The notes under the pieces: generated by a model
What the model saw: the letters and a program-made list of their open reading frames with translations, nothing else
The model's database searches: none
Told to the model about the DNA's origin: nothing
Translations under genes and position numbers: made by a program
Source of the DNA: a virus
Direction: 5' to 3' (one strand)
Length of the DNA stretch: 29,039 nt
IMG/VR virus record: IMGVR_UViG_3300046010_004674
Span: 1-29,039 of that record
Part shown: one piece after another, positions 9,265-18,029 of the stretch
Layout of the letters: each line of letters starts with the position of its first letter
Position numbering within the stretch: the first letter of the stretch is position 1

Positions 9265-10371
9265 TTATATTTTTTTTATGCTTTTGATCTTGAGACCACG
9301 ACCTGAGTCATTGTCTACCGATCGGATTTGCATTCCCCCTTTATTCATAGCCTCTGGACTTCTACGCTCGGACATATTTACATTCTTCATCCGCTTGTCG
9401 AGATCGTCAACGCTATCAGCCATACCTTGTTCATAAAAGAACTTGGCAAACTTTTCAGGGTTCATTGCTATTGCCAAAGACTTATGGTAACCTACAGCAT
9501 CCTTAATCATCCCGTTCTCATCCAAGTACTTATTGATAAAGTTAAATGGGTTTGATTGCGACTTCTTTAATTCAGCAGCATCGGCAGGTGTAAAATTGAA
9601 CTTCTTATTGTTTAGGTCAAACTCAAAACCTTTGAACTCTGTACTAAACAACTCTTCAGTCTTCTTTGTAAACCACTCGCTCTTACGCTTGTTTTCGGTA
9701 TCAATGTCTTTTGACGTTGAAATGTATTGCTTGTAAGCCTTGAAGTCTTCTTCTTCCTCCGGAGCAAGACCTGATTGACTTGACTCAAGTCGTGTGGTGT
9801 ACTTACTCTTTTGATCTTCGAAAAACTTCTTAGCTTCTGCAATAGCTTTTTTCTTCACTAGTTTTTTCTTCTTCATCTCAGACTCTGTGTCTAGATCTTC
9901 GTCATAGCTGTACTCTTCCATAAGCACATCTACATCGTCATCATCTAAACCATCCTGAGTTGATTGGATATAACTCTTCAATAAAGAGTCCTCGTCCATT
10001 TTATCGTAGTCCTTATTCAACTTGATATAGTCCTCGATTCCACGACCAGTCTCTTTTTTATATTTCAAGAAAGATGCAACGTCTTCGGGAAGTGGACCTT
10101 CCTCTTCCTTTGTAGCCATCAGATCATCTAGTGAACTGATTTGCTTGTTGTATCTTTTTCCAATAAATGAAAGAACGTCTTCGTCCTTTAGTTCTACCTC
10201 AGCAGGAGGATCAGCAGGAGGATCTTGGTTTTGATTACCATCATTACCTTCATTACCCTCATTGCTCTTGTTGCCTTCAATGCTCTGTTGGTGCTTATCT
10301 AGCAACTCCTTCTCAATCTGTTGAGATCCTTTCTCTTCGATAGAACCTAGGTCTTTTACTTTAATTTCCAT
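9265..10371 (-). CDS. capsid scaffolding-like acidic protein
   Basis: About 368 residues if started at the ATG (MEIKVKDLGSIEEKG). A TTG 18 nt upstream is less likely because it coincides with the end of a -7 box. The protein is strongly acidic and helical: an Asn/Glu/Gly repeat (NEGNEGNDGN) and PPADPPAE near the N-terminus, DDDDVDVLMEEYSYDEDLD in the middle, long Lys/Glu stretches, and a basic C-terminus (GLKIKSIKKI). Position between portal and major capsid gene plus this composition fit a scaffolding protein that binds the capsid protein through its basic tail. No protease motif is visible. The function is inference from position and composition. Confidence 0.65.
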   Translation of the reverse strand: MEIKVKDLGSIEEKGSQQIEKELLDKHQQSIEGNKSNEGNEGNDGNQNQDPPADPPAEVELKDEDVLSFIGKRYNKQISSLDDLMATKEEEGPLPEDVASFLKYKKETGRGIEDYIKLNKDYDKMDEDSLLKSYIQSTQDGLDDDDVDVLMEEYSYDEDLDTESEMKKKKLVKKKAIAEAKKFFEDQKSKYTTRLESSQSGLAPEEEEDFKAYKQYISTSKDIDTENKRKSEWFTKKTEELFSTEFKGFEFDLNNKKFNFTPADAAELKKSQSNPFNFINKYLDENGMIKDAVGYHKSLAIAMNPEKFAKFFYEQGMADSVDDLDKRMKNVNMSERRSPEAMNKGGMQIRSVDNDSGRGLKIKSIKKI

Positions 10372-10386
10372 TTGATTTGATTTATG

Positions 10387-10394
10387 CAAAGTTA
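10387..10394 (-). promoter_or_regulatory. promoter -7 box before the scaffold/MCP genes
   Basis: TAACTTTG on the minus strand matches TAnnTTTG and lies 15 nt before the ATG at 10371, in the gap after the portal gene. No good -33 element was seen. It would give the scaffold and capsid genes their own transcript. Confidence 0.45.
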
Positions 10395-10412
10395 TAACAA
10401 AATTCTTAATTG

Positions 10413-12848
10413 CTATCTAGGCTCAAATTCAGCTAGGTCAAACCCGTCCAAAGTATCTTCATTGGACTCGAATGATAGCGGAGGAAGATTGTTCTTCCTT
10501 TGGTTTATGAGCTTTGATTGTTGAGTATTCTGTTTGTCGATTCTCTTTTCCTTTCCCTTCTCCTTGACATCCTCCCTCTTGTTGAGCATCTCTTCCTTCA
10601 TTCCGTTCAACTGAAGGTTGAAGTCAAACTCTCTCTGCATAAGCATTAGTTTGAACTCAGCTTCCTTCTCCATCTTCTGAACATTAAAACTGATTTCAGC
10701 CTGCTTGATCTTTATCTTAGAGTTGGTCTCGGCATCAATCTTCATCATAGCAACTTGACTTGCAAGCTCCTGCGACTTGATGTTCTGCTCAGAAATAATA
10801 GCCTGCTTCTGCATAGCCATCTTCTCTTCCCTCTCAAGTTTCTTAGTTCGCTTCAACTTCAGTAGCTGATTAGCAAGCTTAATGTTCTTGATCTCTCTGA
10901 TATCGATAGCGTCCTCTAGGTTGATGTCGTTTCTCGACAATGCCATTTGGACGTTCTGCTCAAGCTTCGCCTTTTGTTCTTCGTCAGGAGATATCTCTAT
11001 GAAGATTCCGAAGTCGTAGATGTACAGGTCTCTAATCTCGGAGAGAAGGGACACGTTGTACTTTCCTATTCTGTTTATGAATCCATCCTTGAAGTCAGCG
11101 TACTGAATAATGTCCGATACCCTATAGGTTACAGCCTCAGCTATTCCCTTGAATATTGATAGACCGCCCTCAAGTATGTGTCTCGTTGCGGTATTTGAAT
11201 TTAGAGCGGCAAGCTTTTGTAATCCTACTAGTGAGTTAGGGTCAGGATCAGATCCATCTCTAGCCTCATTCAAGCCGGTTACACTTCTTACCATATCTAG
11301 GTAGTGATTGTAGTTGGCAATCAGCATCTGTGTCTTACTCGCTCCGGATGACGATGTGAGCTGGGTTATTGGAACCCTTGCATTGTTAAAGTCACCGTCT
11401 TGCGTGTAGCTTCTTCCTATCACACTACCCGTTTGGAAGTAAAGTCTCAGTGCGTCCTCTGGGTTGTAAGCATTTCCTGTTCCTAGGTCTACTTCATTAA
11501 GACCATCAGCATCAATGAATACTCCATCAGGAACTGTTCTAGCTATTACTTGCTGTAGCTTTAGGTGGGTGATTTGAATAAGGTCCGCAAATGGAATCAT
11601 TCTTCTAACCAACGACTCGATAACTCCCTTGTACATTCTAGGTGCTACAGCTACGTAGTTGGGTATAGCGTGTTGACTTGCTGATTTAGGTCTAACCATA
11701 TTCTCAGACATCTCCCACTTCAATATGATATTGGTTCCCATAACCATAACGCCCTCGTACCACACATCAATAGTCTTCTCGATCTTCTCGAAATTTCCCT
11801 CCTCCATCATTTCGTTTGGAGGATTAAACGTATCGTCCTTAGGTATTACTCTAGCTCCACCACCCTCTAGGTTCTTCTTCTTATACACAACCTTAGTAGT
11901 TGTCTTGTAGTTGTAGTAAAGCAGTGTGCAAGTGTCTCTGTGAAATATGCTGTTCTCGTAGAACTGCGCTACATTGTAGTAGTCGTACCAGCTCTGACTG
12001 TATTTCGCTATCTCTTCTAGCTGCTCCTTTGTAAGCGACTGATCAATCTTGTAAAGCTCCGTGATTGGAAGCGTCTTGATCTCTCCCCAATAGAAGCAGT
12101 CTCTGAAGTATGGGTCCTCAGTGTAGCTGTACACTATGTTCGCAGGATCTACATAAGATATTTGTATCCCTGCCCCTGGTAAGAACTCGTGCTTGGCTAC
12201 ACCAATTCCAATTACGGTTTGATCGTAGTCAATTCTCTTTCTAGTGTCTTGAAAATTATTCTCATCAAGCACAGTATTTATAGCTTCTTCCTCAGCAATC
12301 TCAATAGCAGGCTTGTACTTAAGCTGCATATAAAGCTGAAGCTCTTCGTCGTTCTCAGGTAGGTCGGCAGGGTTAGTAACGAATGGGTCAATGCCAGTTG
12401 CTGCTTGCACCTTCTCAAGGATCGGTCTAGCTACCATCTGCCCCTTTAGAGACTCCTGGTATTTGTTTCGATTCTCCTGAGACAATGCATCTTGCGCATA
12501 AGCCTTTGCAGAAAACAGTCGGTCTGACATTCCATTAACGACAATGTCAACAAACTTTGGGATAATAGGAACGGGTGTCCAGTCTAGATTTAGATAGGAC
12601 AAGTCACCGTCTATGGCTAGTTCATTCTTGTACTTGCCGGTAGACTGTTCACCTCGAGCGTACAGTCTTAGTCTATGAAAGTCTCTCCATTGATTGTAGT
12701 ATCTACATTGGTTTCCGTCCTTTCTAAACCACTCGTACTGAATCGCTTGACCAATTTGAAGACCGAACTCTGGCGTTTTCTTTTCAGAGTCAGAAACAAA
12801 TTGAGAAGGGAATGCTGTAGACGATATATTTACTTTGACATCTTTCAT
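10413..12848 (-). CDS. portal protein
   Basis: An 811-residue protein directly after TerL (ATGA overlap). The N-terminal third has a portal-like pattern (YYNQWRDFHRLRLYARGEQS, then PKFVDIVVNGMSDRLFSAKA near 105-125). The centre contains YVDPANIVYSYTEDPYFRDC and VGLQKLAALNSNTATRHILE. From about residue 650 to 780 it is a long Lys/Glu/Gln-rich coiled coil (KLEREEKMAMQKQAIISEQN and on), a feature I associate with crAss-like portals. The C-terminus is acidic (SNEDTLDGFDLAEFEPR). It forms the DNA channel at the capsid vertex and docks TerL during packaging. Family membership is from memory of these sequences; the order TerL-portal-scaffold-MCP supports it strongly. Confidence 0.85.
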   Translation of the reverse strand: MKDVKVNISSTAFPSQFVSDSEKKTPEFGLQIGQAIQYEWFRKDGNQCRYYNQWRDFHRLRLYARGEQSTGKYKNELAIDGDLSYLNLDWTPVPIIPKFVDIVVNGMSDRLFSAKAYAQDALSQENRNKYQESLKGQMVARPILEKVQAATGIDPFVTNPADLPENDEELQLYMQLKYKPAIEIAEEEAINTVLDENNFQDTRKRIDYDQTVIGIGVAKHEFLPGAGIQISYVDPANIVYSYTEDPYFRDCFYWGEIKTLPITELYKIDQSLTKEQLEEIAKYSQSWYDYYNVAQFYENSIFHRDTCTLLYYNYKTTTKVVYKKKNLEGGGARVIPKDDTFNPPNEMMEEGNFEKIEKTIDVWYEGVMVMGTNIILKWEMSENMVRPKSASQHAIPNYVAVAPRMYKGVIESLVRRMIPFADLIQITHLKLQQVIARTVPDGVFIDADGLNEVDLGTGNAYNPEDALRLYFQTGSVIGRSYTQDGDFNNARVPITQLTSSSGASKTQMLIANYNHYLDMVRSVTGLNEARDGSDPDPNSLVGLQKLAALNSNTATRHILEGGLSIFKGIAEAVTYRVSDIIQYADFKDGFINRIGKYNVSLLSEIRDLYIYDFGIFIEISPDEEQKAKLEQNVQMALSRNDINLEDAIDIREIKNIKLANQLLKLKRTKKLEREEKMAMQKQAIISEQNIKSQELASQVAMMKIDAETNSKIKIKQAEISFNVQKMEKEAEFKLMLMQREFDFNLQLNGMKEEMLNKREDVKEKGKEKRIDKQNTQQSKLINQRKNNLPPLSFESNEDTLDGFDLAEFEPR

Positions 12849-15091
12849 CTAATTCTTTGGCTTGATGTTCCACTATTACTATATGTCGCAAATTTAACGC
12901 TTATTTTTGATTGTTGCTTCTCAGGCACATAGAGATGTTTCTGATTAGCCATTATAACTAATCCCGAACTGATAGATGCGTCAAATTTTGTTCGATCATT
13001 AATGTTGAACTTAGCCCAATCCTCTAGCGTTCTAATGAACGGCATACTTCCTACAACGTCAGGAGCGCGATGCATTCCTGTCTCGTCATATCCAACGTGC
13101 TTTATGATATAGCTCTCGATTGCTGAGGCGTGAGACTGCTTAACGTCCTCCGATGTATTCGGGATACCGCCTAGTTCTTTCTCAGTAGCAGTAAGTTTAG
13201 CGTACACCTTATCGGGTCTGTTCATAGAGAACCCTCTATAGCCTCTGTTCTTAAAGTGGTACAGTAGCCTTGGCTTATTGTTCTCCGCAAGTATCGGCAT
13301 CCCATAAAACACACAAGCCATAAGCACGTCCTCAAAGAATATCTCAGCGGTCTGTGGTCTAGCAATGTACTCAAGAAAAAACTCGTTTACCGGAGCCTCG
13401 TCCATATGGTACTTAGTCATTCCGTGTAGGGATCCGTTCGACCCCCTTCCACCAACAACAGCGGAGATATCATATGGGTCACATCCGAATGACCCAATGT
13501 GTTCGTTGCCTGGTAATTTTCTACCATTAGCATTTATAACTCTATTCTGTAATTGAGCAGGCGGCAACCAGCTGACTAGGAACCTACCCCTTTTGTCGGG
13601 AGTAAAGATAACCTTGGTATCCTTGATTCCGTCCTTCCAACTAAATGATCCTCTTGTCAGGTAATGCTCTTGAATCATAGCGTCATTGTAGTCTATCTGC
13701 TGATAGATCTTGGTCAGATCAAACAAGGACTCCTTGCTCTCATCCCTAAATGCGTGTGATGTAGTCCTAGGGAACTGTCTGTAAAATTCATTGAGCGCAT
13801 CAGGATCACTCTTTAACGAATCAACCTCGTTCTCCCAATAGTCTATAGCGCCATTGGAGATCATTGCTCCATCTATTCCTTTGATTGGTTGAGCAGGCTT
13901 TCTGAATACGGGATGCCCATAGACATCAATGAATCCTTCTAGGTTCCACTCCATAGGAATGAATAGTCCGTACATTCCACTCTTGGTCTGACCATTTGCG
14001 TTTCGCTTGGTTGGATCAGAGTCCTCGAATAGTTTTTTGAAGTTGTCACCACCCTTGTTCAGTGCGTTCGATGTTGAACCCATCATACACTTTCCAATGA
14101 TCTTGCTACCAAGTCTTAAGCAGGTCTTGGTAACTCGCCAGTTGTTCAAGATGTTCACGGGCTTAACCCACTTACCACTCTCATCGTGGATAAGTAGAAT
14201 TAGTTTTTCACCATCGTACGAGTTGTCCTCGGTGTTCTTCCAGTCAATGGTAGTATTCAATCCCTCGATATCGTTTGATGATATCGTTGTCATATTCTTC
14301 TTGGTGATCTTTGAGGCAGGCATCCTATAGGCAAGCTCTGTCTTAGGCTTGTCCATACCGTCCATTATCGGCTTAAAGAAGAATGGGTACTTGCTATTGA
14401 TAGGAACAACCTTGTCGGTAAACATCTTCTTAGCATCAGGTCCCGTCTTCGATAGTATGCCGATCCTTGAGTCCTTGGATATTGTTCCGGTATTCACGCC
14501 CTCTGCCGAAGCCATAAAGGAAAATCCTGAACGTCTTATCTTCAGGTAGTCTATTCCAAATGACCTAGGGTCTGCCTTGCAAGCTTCCCAAAAAATCCAA
14601 AAGATTCTGTTTGCTTCACGAAAGTCTGGGTATCCAATGTCTATACTTGACCACTGTAGATACATATAGTGGCTACCACTGATGTAAGTCTTTTCTCCAT
14701 TGTTCATAAAGAACATTCCTTCTTCCCTTCGTCTGAACTCCTCCTCAATGTAATCGATCCACTTCTCCTTAAACGGAATTGGCATATCGTTCCATTGAAA
14801 TATAGATTGGATCTTGGCAAGTTCTGACGGGCATTCCTTTCTTTCCCAATGCTGATCAGGCTTCTTTGCGCTTCTCGACATTACTTTTGTTGGGGCAGGA
14901 GGAAGTGCAATCTTTAGTCCTTCGATTTCGTAGATGTCACCTATCTGACCGGTCTTAGATATTATGACAAGGTCGTGCGCCTCGCTATACCCATAGTACC
15001 AAGTTTTATTCGAGTTCTTTTTTAATAGCGTCTTGTTATCAACGTAGTCTACTAGAACCCTGTACAGGCTTTCTTGAGTTTCTTTCCGCAA
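12845..15091 (-). CDS. terL: terminase large subunit (ATPase and nuclease)
   Basis: About 748 residues. The N-terminal ATPase has a degenerate P-loop (KIRRSGFS, residues 184-191, no Lys of a classical GKT/S), a clear Walker B (LILLIHDE, 297-304) and a coupling motif (GSTSNAL near 338-344). The C-terminal RNase H-type nuclease starts at about 530 with SFGCDPYD (first metal-binding Asp at 538); later acidic residues (DETGMH, FDASISSG) are candidates for the rest. It pumps and cuts concatemeric DNA into proheads. No ATG is available upstream of the conserved part, so a TTG at 15091, overlapping the previous gene by 53 nt, is the best start. The stop overlaps the portal start by ATGA. Confidence 0.88.
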   Translation of the reverse strand: MRKETQESLYRVLVDYVDNKTLLKKNSNKTWYYGYSEAHDLVIISKTGQIGDIYEIEGLKIALPPAPTKVMSRSAKKPDQHWERKECPSELAKIQSIFQWNDMPIPFKEKWIDYIEEEFRRREEGMFFMNNGEKTYISGSHYMYLQWSSIDIGYPDFREANRIFWIFWEACKADPRSFGIDYLKIRRSGFSFMASAEGVNTGTISKDSRIGILSKTGPDAKKMFTDKVVPINSKYPFFFKPIMDGMDKPKTELAYRMPASKITKKNMTTISSNDIEGLNTTIDWKNTEDNSYDGEKLILLIHDESGKWVKPVNILNNWRVTKTCLRLGSKIIGKCMMGSTSNALNKGGDNFKKLFEDSDPTKRNANGQTKSGMYGLFIPMEWNLEGFIDVYGHPVFRKPAQPIKGIDGAMISNGAIDYWENEVDSLKSDPDALNEFYRQFPRTTSHAFRDESKESLFDLTKIYQQIDYNDAMIQEHYLTRGSFSWKDGIKDTKVIFTPDKRGRFLVSWLPPAQLQNRVINANGRKLPGNEHIGSFGCDPYDISAVVGGRGSNGSLHGMTKYHMDEAPVNEFFLEYIARPQTAEIFFEDVLMACVFYGMPILAENNKPRLLYHFKNRGYRGFSMNRPDKVYAKLTATEKELGGIPNTSEDVKQSHASAIESYIIKHVGYDETGMHRAPDVVGSMPFIRTLEDWAKFNINDRTKFDASISSGLVIMANQKHLYVPEKQQSKISVKFATYSNSGTSSQRIR

Positions 15092-15374
15092 ATCCTTGTG
15101 TATTGTCCACCTTGCTTGCGCCCGTGGATGATTGACTTATTCTAATTGACTCCTCTTCCTGTTCGATCTTGGATAGTATTTCAAACGCATCGAAGATGGC
15201 TATCTTCTTTGTCATTGCTACATTCTTTAGCTTATCAGCTGTAACCCCACCATCATCATCATCAGCTTGAACTCCTCCCAAGGATACCTTGTCCTCGGCA
15301 ATCTTTACAAGTTCGTCGATAGCCTTCTTACCAGCCTCTATGATCCTTCTCTTTGTATCTATGTTGTAGCTCAT
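15039..15374 (-). CDS. putative small terminase subunit
   Basis: A 111-residue helical, acidic protein starting MSYNIDTKRRIIEAGKKAID, with ADDDDGGVTADKLKNVAMTK in the middle and AIFDAFEILSKIEQEEESIR after it. Similar small proteins precede TerL in related Bacteroidota phages as I remember them. Position right before and overlapping TerL (53 nt) and the helical, charged composition fit a DNA-recognition small terminase. No helix-turn-helix is certain. The start overlaps the stop of the preceding gene by ATGA. Function is inference from position. Confidence 0.55.
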   Translation of the reverse strand: MSYNIDTKRRIIEAGKKAIDELVKIAEDKVSLGGVQADDDDGGVTADKLKNVAMTKKIAIFDAFEILSKIEQEEESIRISQSSTGASKVDNTQGFAERNSRKPVQGSSRLR

Positions 15375-15934
15375 AGCACCATCGTTATTTGATGATCAAA
15401 CATTCGGTACATCTTCTTGCCATCGACAATAAAAGTGTACTCGCTTTCGGGTTTGAAGCAAACAATAGATCCGCTGGCAACGCCCTGAGACTCTAGGTAT
15501 GGGTTTGAATAAACCATACGCCCCATCAATGGCTCCTCGGTTGTCATCTTCTTTATGTAGGAATCCCTTGCCTCGATTGGCTCAACAAAACAGTACCTAT
15601 CGTAAGCGTTCCATCCGTTGTCATTGAAGTACATAAAGAACTGGTCCTGTTCAATAAAGAATAGGTCATCCCGAAAGAAGGACTTGCCGCTTCGCTGCCT
15701 TCCCTTCATATCGTTGTAGTACTTAAAGGTATTGTGATGTACAAGAAGAATGTCCCCTTGCTTTATGGGACCGGTATAGCCGATTGGAAGAGCCTCAACA
15801 ACAGCTAGTCTATTTGAAAACCTATGATCTTCCTCTGATGTGCTGGTGATGAACTCGATCCCACCGACATCCTTAGTGTTGTTGTACCTCTTTCCATCCA
15901 TTGGCTTTGCAATGAAATAGAATGGAGACTTCAT
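15371..15934 (-). CDS. GroES-like-fold conserved phage protein
   Basis: A 187-residue protein with two stretches that resemble the chaperonin-10 barrel: GIEFITSTSEEDHRFSNRLA followed by GPIKQGDILLVHHNTFKYYN, and near the end VASGSIVCFKPESEYTFIVD then KKMYRMFDHQITMVL. This family sits next to terminase genes in Bacteroidota phages, and I recall it being annotated as co-chaperonin GroES-like. The middle (FFRDDLFFIEQDQFFMYFND) is larger than in bacterial GroES and there is no obvious mobile loop with a GxLL-type motif. It may act as a capsid-folding co-chaperonin like T4 gp31, or only share the fold. It overlaps the next gene by ATGA. Confidence 0.55.
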   Translation of the reverse strand: MKSPFYFIAKPMDGKRYNNTKDVGGIEFITSTSEEDHRFSNRLAVVEALPIGYTGPIKQGDILLVHHNTFKYYNDMKGRQRSGKSFFRDDLFFIEQDQFFMYFNDNGWNAYDRYCFVEPIEARDSYIKKMTTEEPLMGRMVYSNPYLESQGVASGSIVCFKPESEYTFIVDGKKMYRMFDHQITMVL

Positions 15935-16161
15935 TAAAATTCGATATTATATTCAATTGAAATTGGAACTCTATTGGTAAACTCTTTCCACAGAGCAACC
16001 TCTTGCTTTTCATTCATAGCATAGATCCTATAGGATTCCTTCTGCTCGTTATAATTTATCTCGTGGATCTCATTAGAATCACCAATTATCTTCTGACCAA
16101 CAACGTAGTGCATTGCGTTCTTGTAGTCAGAACCTATTGATATTTTCCTTATGTGAGCCAA
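15934..16161 (-). CDS. small conserved phage protein, function unknown
   Basis: 75 residues starting AHIRKISIGSDYKNAMHYVV (after the initiator) and containing VGQKIIGDSNEIHEI and VALWKEFTNRVPISIEYNIE. The start is a TTG (16159-16161); the first ATG lies 16 codons in and would remove what looks like a genuine N-terminus. The stop shares bases with the start of the GroES-like gene, so the two are translationally coupled. No motif, membrane segment or known family was recognised with certainty. Placement between the fibre and terminase genes suggests a role in head assembly or packaging, but this is only position. Confidence 0.55.
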   Translation of the reverse strand: MAHIRKISIGSDYKNAMHYVVGQKIIGDSNEIHEINYNEQKESYRIYAMNEKQEVALWKEFTNRVPISIEYNIEF

Positions 16162-16167
16162 TCTTTA

Positions 16168-17745
16168 TTAGACCTTATTTACTGTAACTATAACACTTGG
16201 TGTAGCAGGAGAGGGACCGCTTGCCGCATCGTGTACTAGAGATATGTTAGTTGACGTAGCCGCAAACATAAGATGAATAAAGTCTCCTGCGTTGACATCT
16301 ATAAAGTAATTCCAAGCAGCCATCGCGTGATTAGTACCACCTTGAAGTTCTACTTTTCCATTGGTATCCGGAACATTATCCGCAAGTATAAGCCCGTTCT
16401 TTCTTAGCCAAAAGCTTGCAGTTTGAGATGAGCCTGCTGCGTTTTCTAATTGAGCTGAGAACACTACATTATAAACGCCTGCGTGAGCAAACGTAATTCT
16501 AGTCAGATTAGCCCCATCACTAGTGATTGACACTCCATTAGTTGCAGCCACATCTGTAGAGCCAAGTATAATGGCTTTCGCTGTATTTGGTGCTGTGAGA
16601 GTTTGGTCTACAAGACTGTAGAACGAACCTCTGTACGAAGTGAACGCAGCTTCAGCATCTTCCCAAAGTACATTTCCTCCAGTAGCTGTAAGGACTTGAC
16701 CTGGAGTTCCTATTGAAGTGTTGCCATCTGTAATAGTTCCTAGAAGTTTAATATCGGTATTAGAAACTATGTTATCTACAGTTATAGTTCCTGTAAGATT
16801 AATATCTTCAATAGCCGTATTGTTTGCGTCAAGAATATTTTGAAGACCAAGGCTAGTCCATTTAACTGTATTAGATGCTGTAGCTGTAAGGACTTGACCA
16901 AGCGTTCCATTATTTCCTAAAACATCTTTTAAATAAGATGTCAACTGAATACCTTGAGTAGCAATATTTCCTTGCCCAAGAACATAATCAAGGTCAACAG
17001 TAGTCCAAAGTGTTGTAAGAGTACCACCGGTGGTAACTAAGAGTTGACCGTTTGTTCCGGCAAATCCGGTGGAGTCATAAAGAGCAGCCTGTACCCATAA
17101 ATTTTGAGTAGATATTTGACCGACTAAAGTCAGGTCCTGTGTAGCTGAATTGTTTGCATCAAGAATCTCTTGAATACCGATAGTGGTCCATTCGGTTGCT
17201 GATGCAGTAGACATTAGCAGCTGTCCGTTTGTTCCGTAAGAACTAGCAGAATCCTCAAGAGTTCCACCTACAATAAGAGCTTGAGTTGCCTCAACGGTAG
17301 GTGCGCTTAAAGATGCTGAACCTGTAAGGGTTATGCTATAAACTGAAGAGTTTCCTTGTTGAAGAACGGCAGTAAGGTCAATAGTATTCCATCGTGTATC
17401 TGTACCTGTGGAGGTTAGTGCTTGACCATACAGTCCAACAGAAGCTGCTCCATCTACAAACCTTCCGGTTAAAACTATCTTTCCAAAACTTGCGTTTGGA
17501 GAAGTGATTATGTTTGCACCACCTAAGATAGTAATGTCACCCGTTAGACTAATGTCTTGAGTCGCTGAGTTGCCAGCATCAAGAACCTCTTGAAGTGTAT
17601 TAGCAGGCGCTAATGACTGAATAAATGCAGCGATGCTTCCAAGTGTGTAGTTCTTGGTAGCGTTCATATTATCAGCGTCCGTTCCTATTAGAAGGTCTGA
17701 TGCTGATAGCGTTGCGTCTATCGGGTAGGTACTAATCTTAGCCAT
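16168..17745 (-). CDS. tail fibre/appendage with five GQvLt-W repeats and a C1q-like C-terminal domain
   Basis: 525 residues. The N-terminal 45 residues (MAKISTYPIDATLSASDLLI) are a short attachment motif. Residues about 50-365 are five diverged repeats: LQEVLDAGNSATQDISLTG-type strands alternate with GQALTSTG...W119, GQLLMSTA...W186, GQLLVTTG...W247, GQVLTATA...W296 and GQVLTATG...W361. Residues about 366-525 form a compact beta domain (YRGSFYSLVDQTLTAPNT, HAGVYNVVFSAQLE, FWLRKNGLILAD), like the C1q/TNF-like jelly rolls at fibre tips. It probably trimerises and carries receptor binding in the tip. It overlaps the coiled-coil gene before it by 8 nt. Host range function is inference. Confidence 0.75.
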   Translation of the reverse strand: MAKISTYPIDATLSASDLLIGTDADNMNATKNYTLGSIAAFIQSLAPANTLQEVLDAGNSATQDISLTGDITILGGANIITSPNASFGKIVLTGRFVDGAASVGLYGQALTSTGTDTRWNTIDLTAVLQQGNSSVYSITLTGSASLSAPTVEATQALIVGGTLEDSASSYGTNGQLLMSTASATEWTTIGIQEILDANNSATQDLTLVGQISTQNLWVQAALYDSTGFAGTNGQLLVTTGGTLTTLWTTVDLDYVLGQGNIATQGIQLTSYLKDVLGNNGTLGQVLTATASNTVKWTSLGLQNILDANNTAIEDINLTGTITVDNIVSNTDIKLLGTITDGNTSIGTPGQVLTATGGNVLWEDAEAAFTSYRGSFYSLVDQTLTAPNTAKAIILGSTDVAATNGVSITSDGANLTRITFAHAGVYNVVFSAQLENAAGSSQTASFWLRKNGLILADNVPDTNGKVELQGGTNHAMAAWNYFIDVNAGDFIHLMFAATSTNISLVHDAASGPSPATPSVIVTVNKV

Positions 17746-17992
17746 TTTCTTTTTTCTCGGTTATTTCGCCAGTCTGAATGTTGATAACAGAATTCATTCC
17801 GTACTTACCAATCAGAGCTTGCTCGTTTTTTGCAAAGTCTACTTTAAGATCATCAATCTCTTTAAGCAGCGACTGCTTCTTGAGTTCAAGATCGCCAAGC
17901 GCCATCTTAGAGTTGATGAATGTTGTGTTCATAGCTTGAAGCATACTTAGTTCTTCAGCTGTAACCTTCTTTTTGTCTGATACAATTTCCAT
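17738..17992 (-). CDS. small coiled-coil phage protein, function unknown
   Basis: 84 residues from the ATG (MEIVSDKKKVTAEELSMLQA); a TTG 24 nt upstream lies inside the -7 box and is rejected. Almost the whole protein is predicted helix with heptad-like spacing (SKMALGDLELKKQSLLKEID, DLKVDFAKNEQALIGKYG), ending in a short polar tail (INIQTGEITEKKENG). I recall similar small coiled-coil proteins next to fibre and lysis genes in environmental Bacteroidota phages, with no assigned role. Its stop overlaps the start of the fibre gene, which may point to a fibre chaperone or connector. That role is a guess. Confidence 0.6.
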   Translation of the reverse strand: MEIVSDKKKVTAEELSMLQAMNTTFINSKMALGDLELKKQSLLKEIDDLKVDFAKNEQALIGKYGMNSVINIQTGEITEKKENG

Positions 17993-18013
17993 TTTATTTG
18001 ATTTTTGATTTAA

Positions 18014-18021
18014 CAAAGATA
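18014..18021 (-). promoter_or_regulatory. promoter -7 box before the coiled-coil/fibre genes
   Basis: TATCTTTG on the minus strand, followed by TTAAATC and the ATG 21 nt on (17992). It matches the Bacteroidota -7 consensus and the boxes elsewhere in the window. No -33 TTTG is visible. It lies between the membrane-protein gene and the coiled-coil gene. Confidence 0.55.
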
Positions 18022-18029
18022 GTATATTA

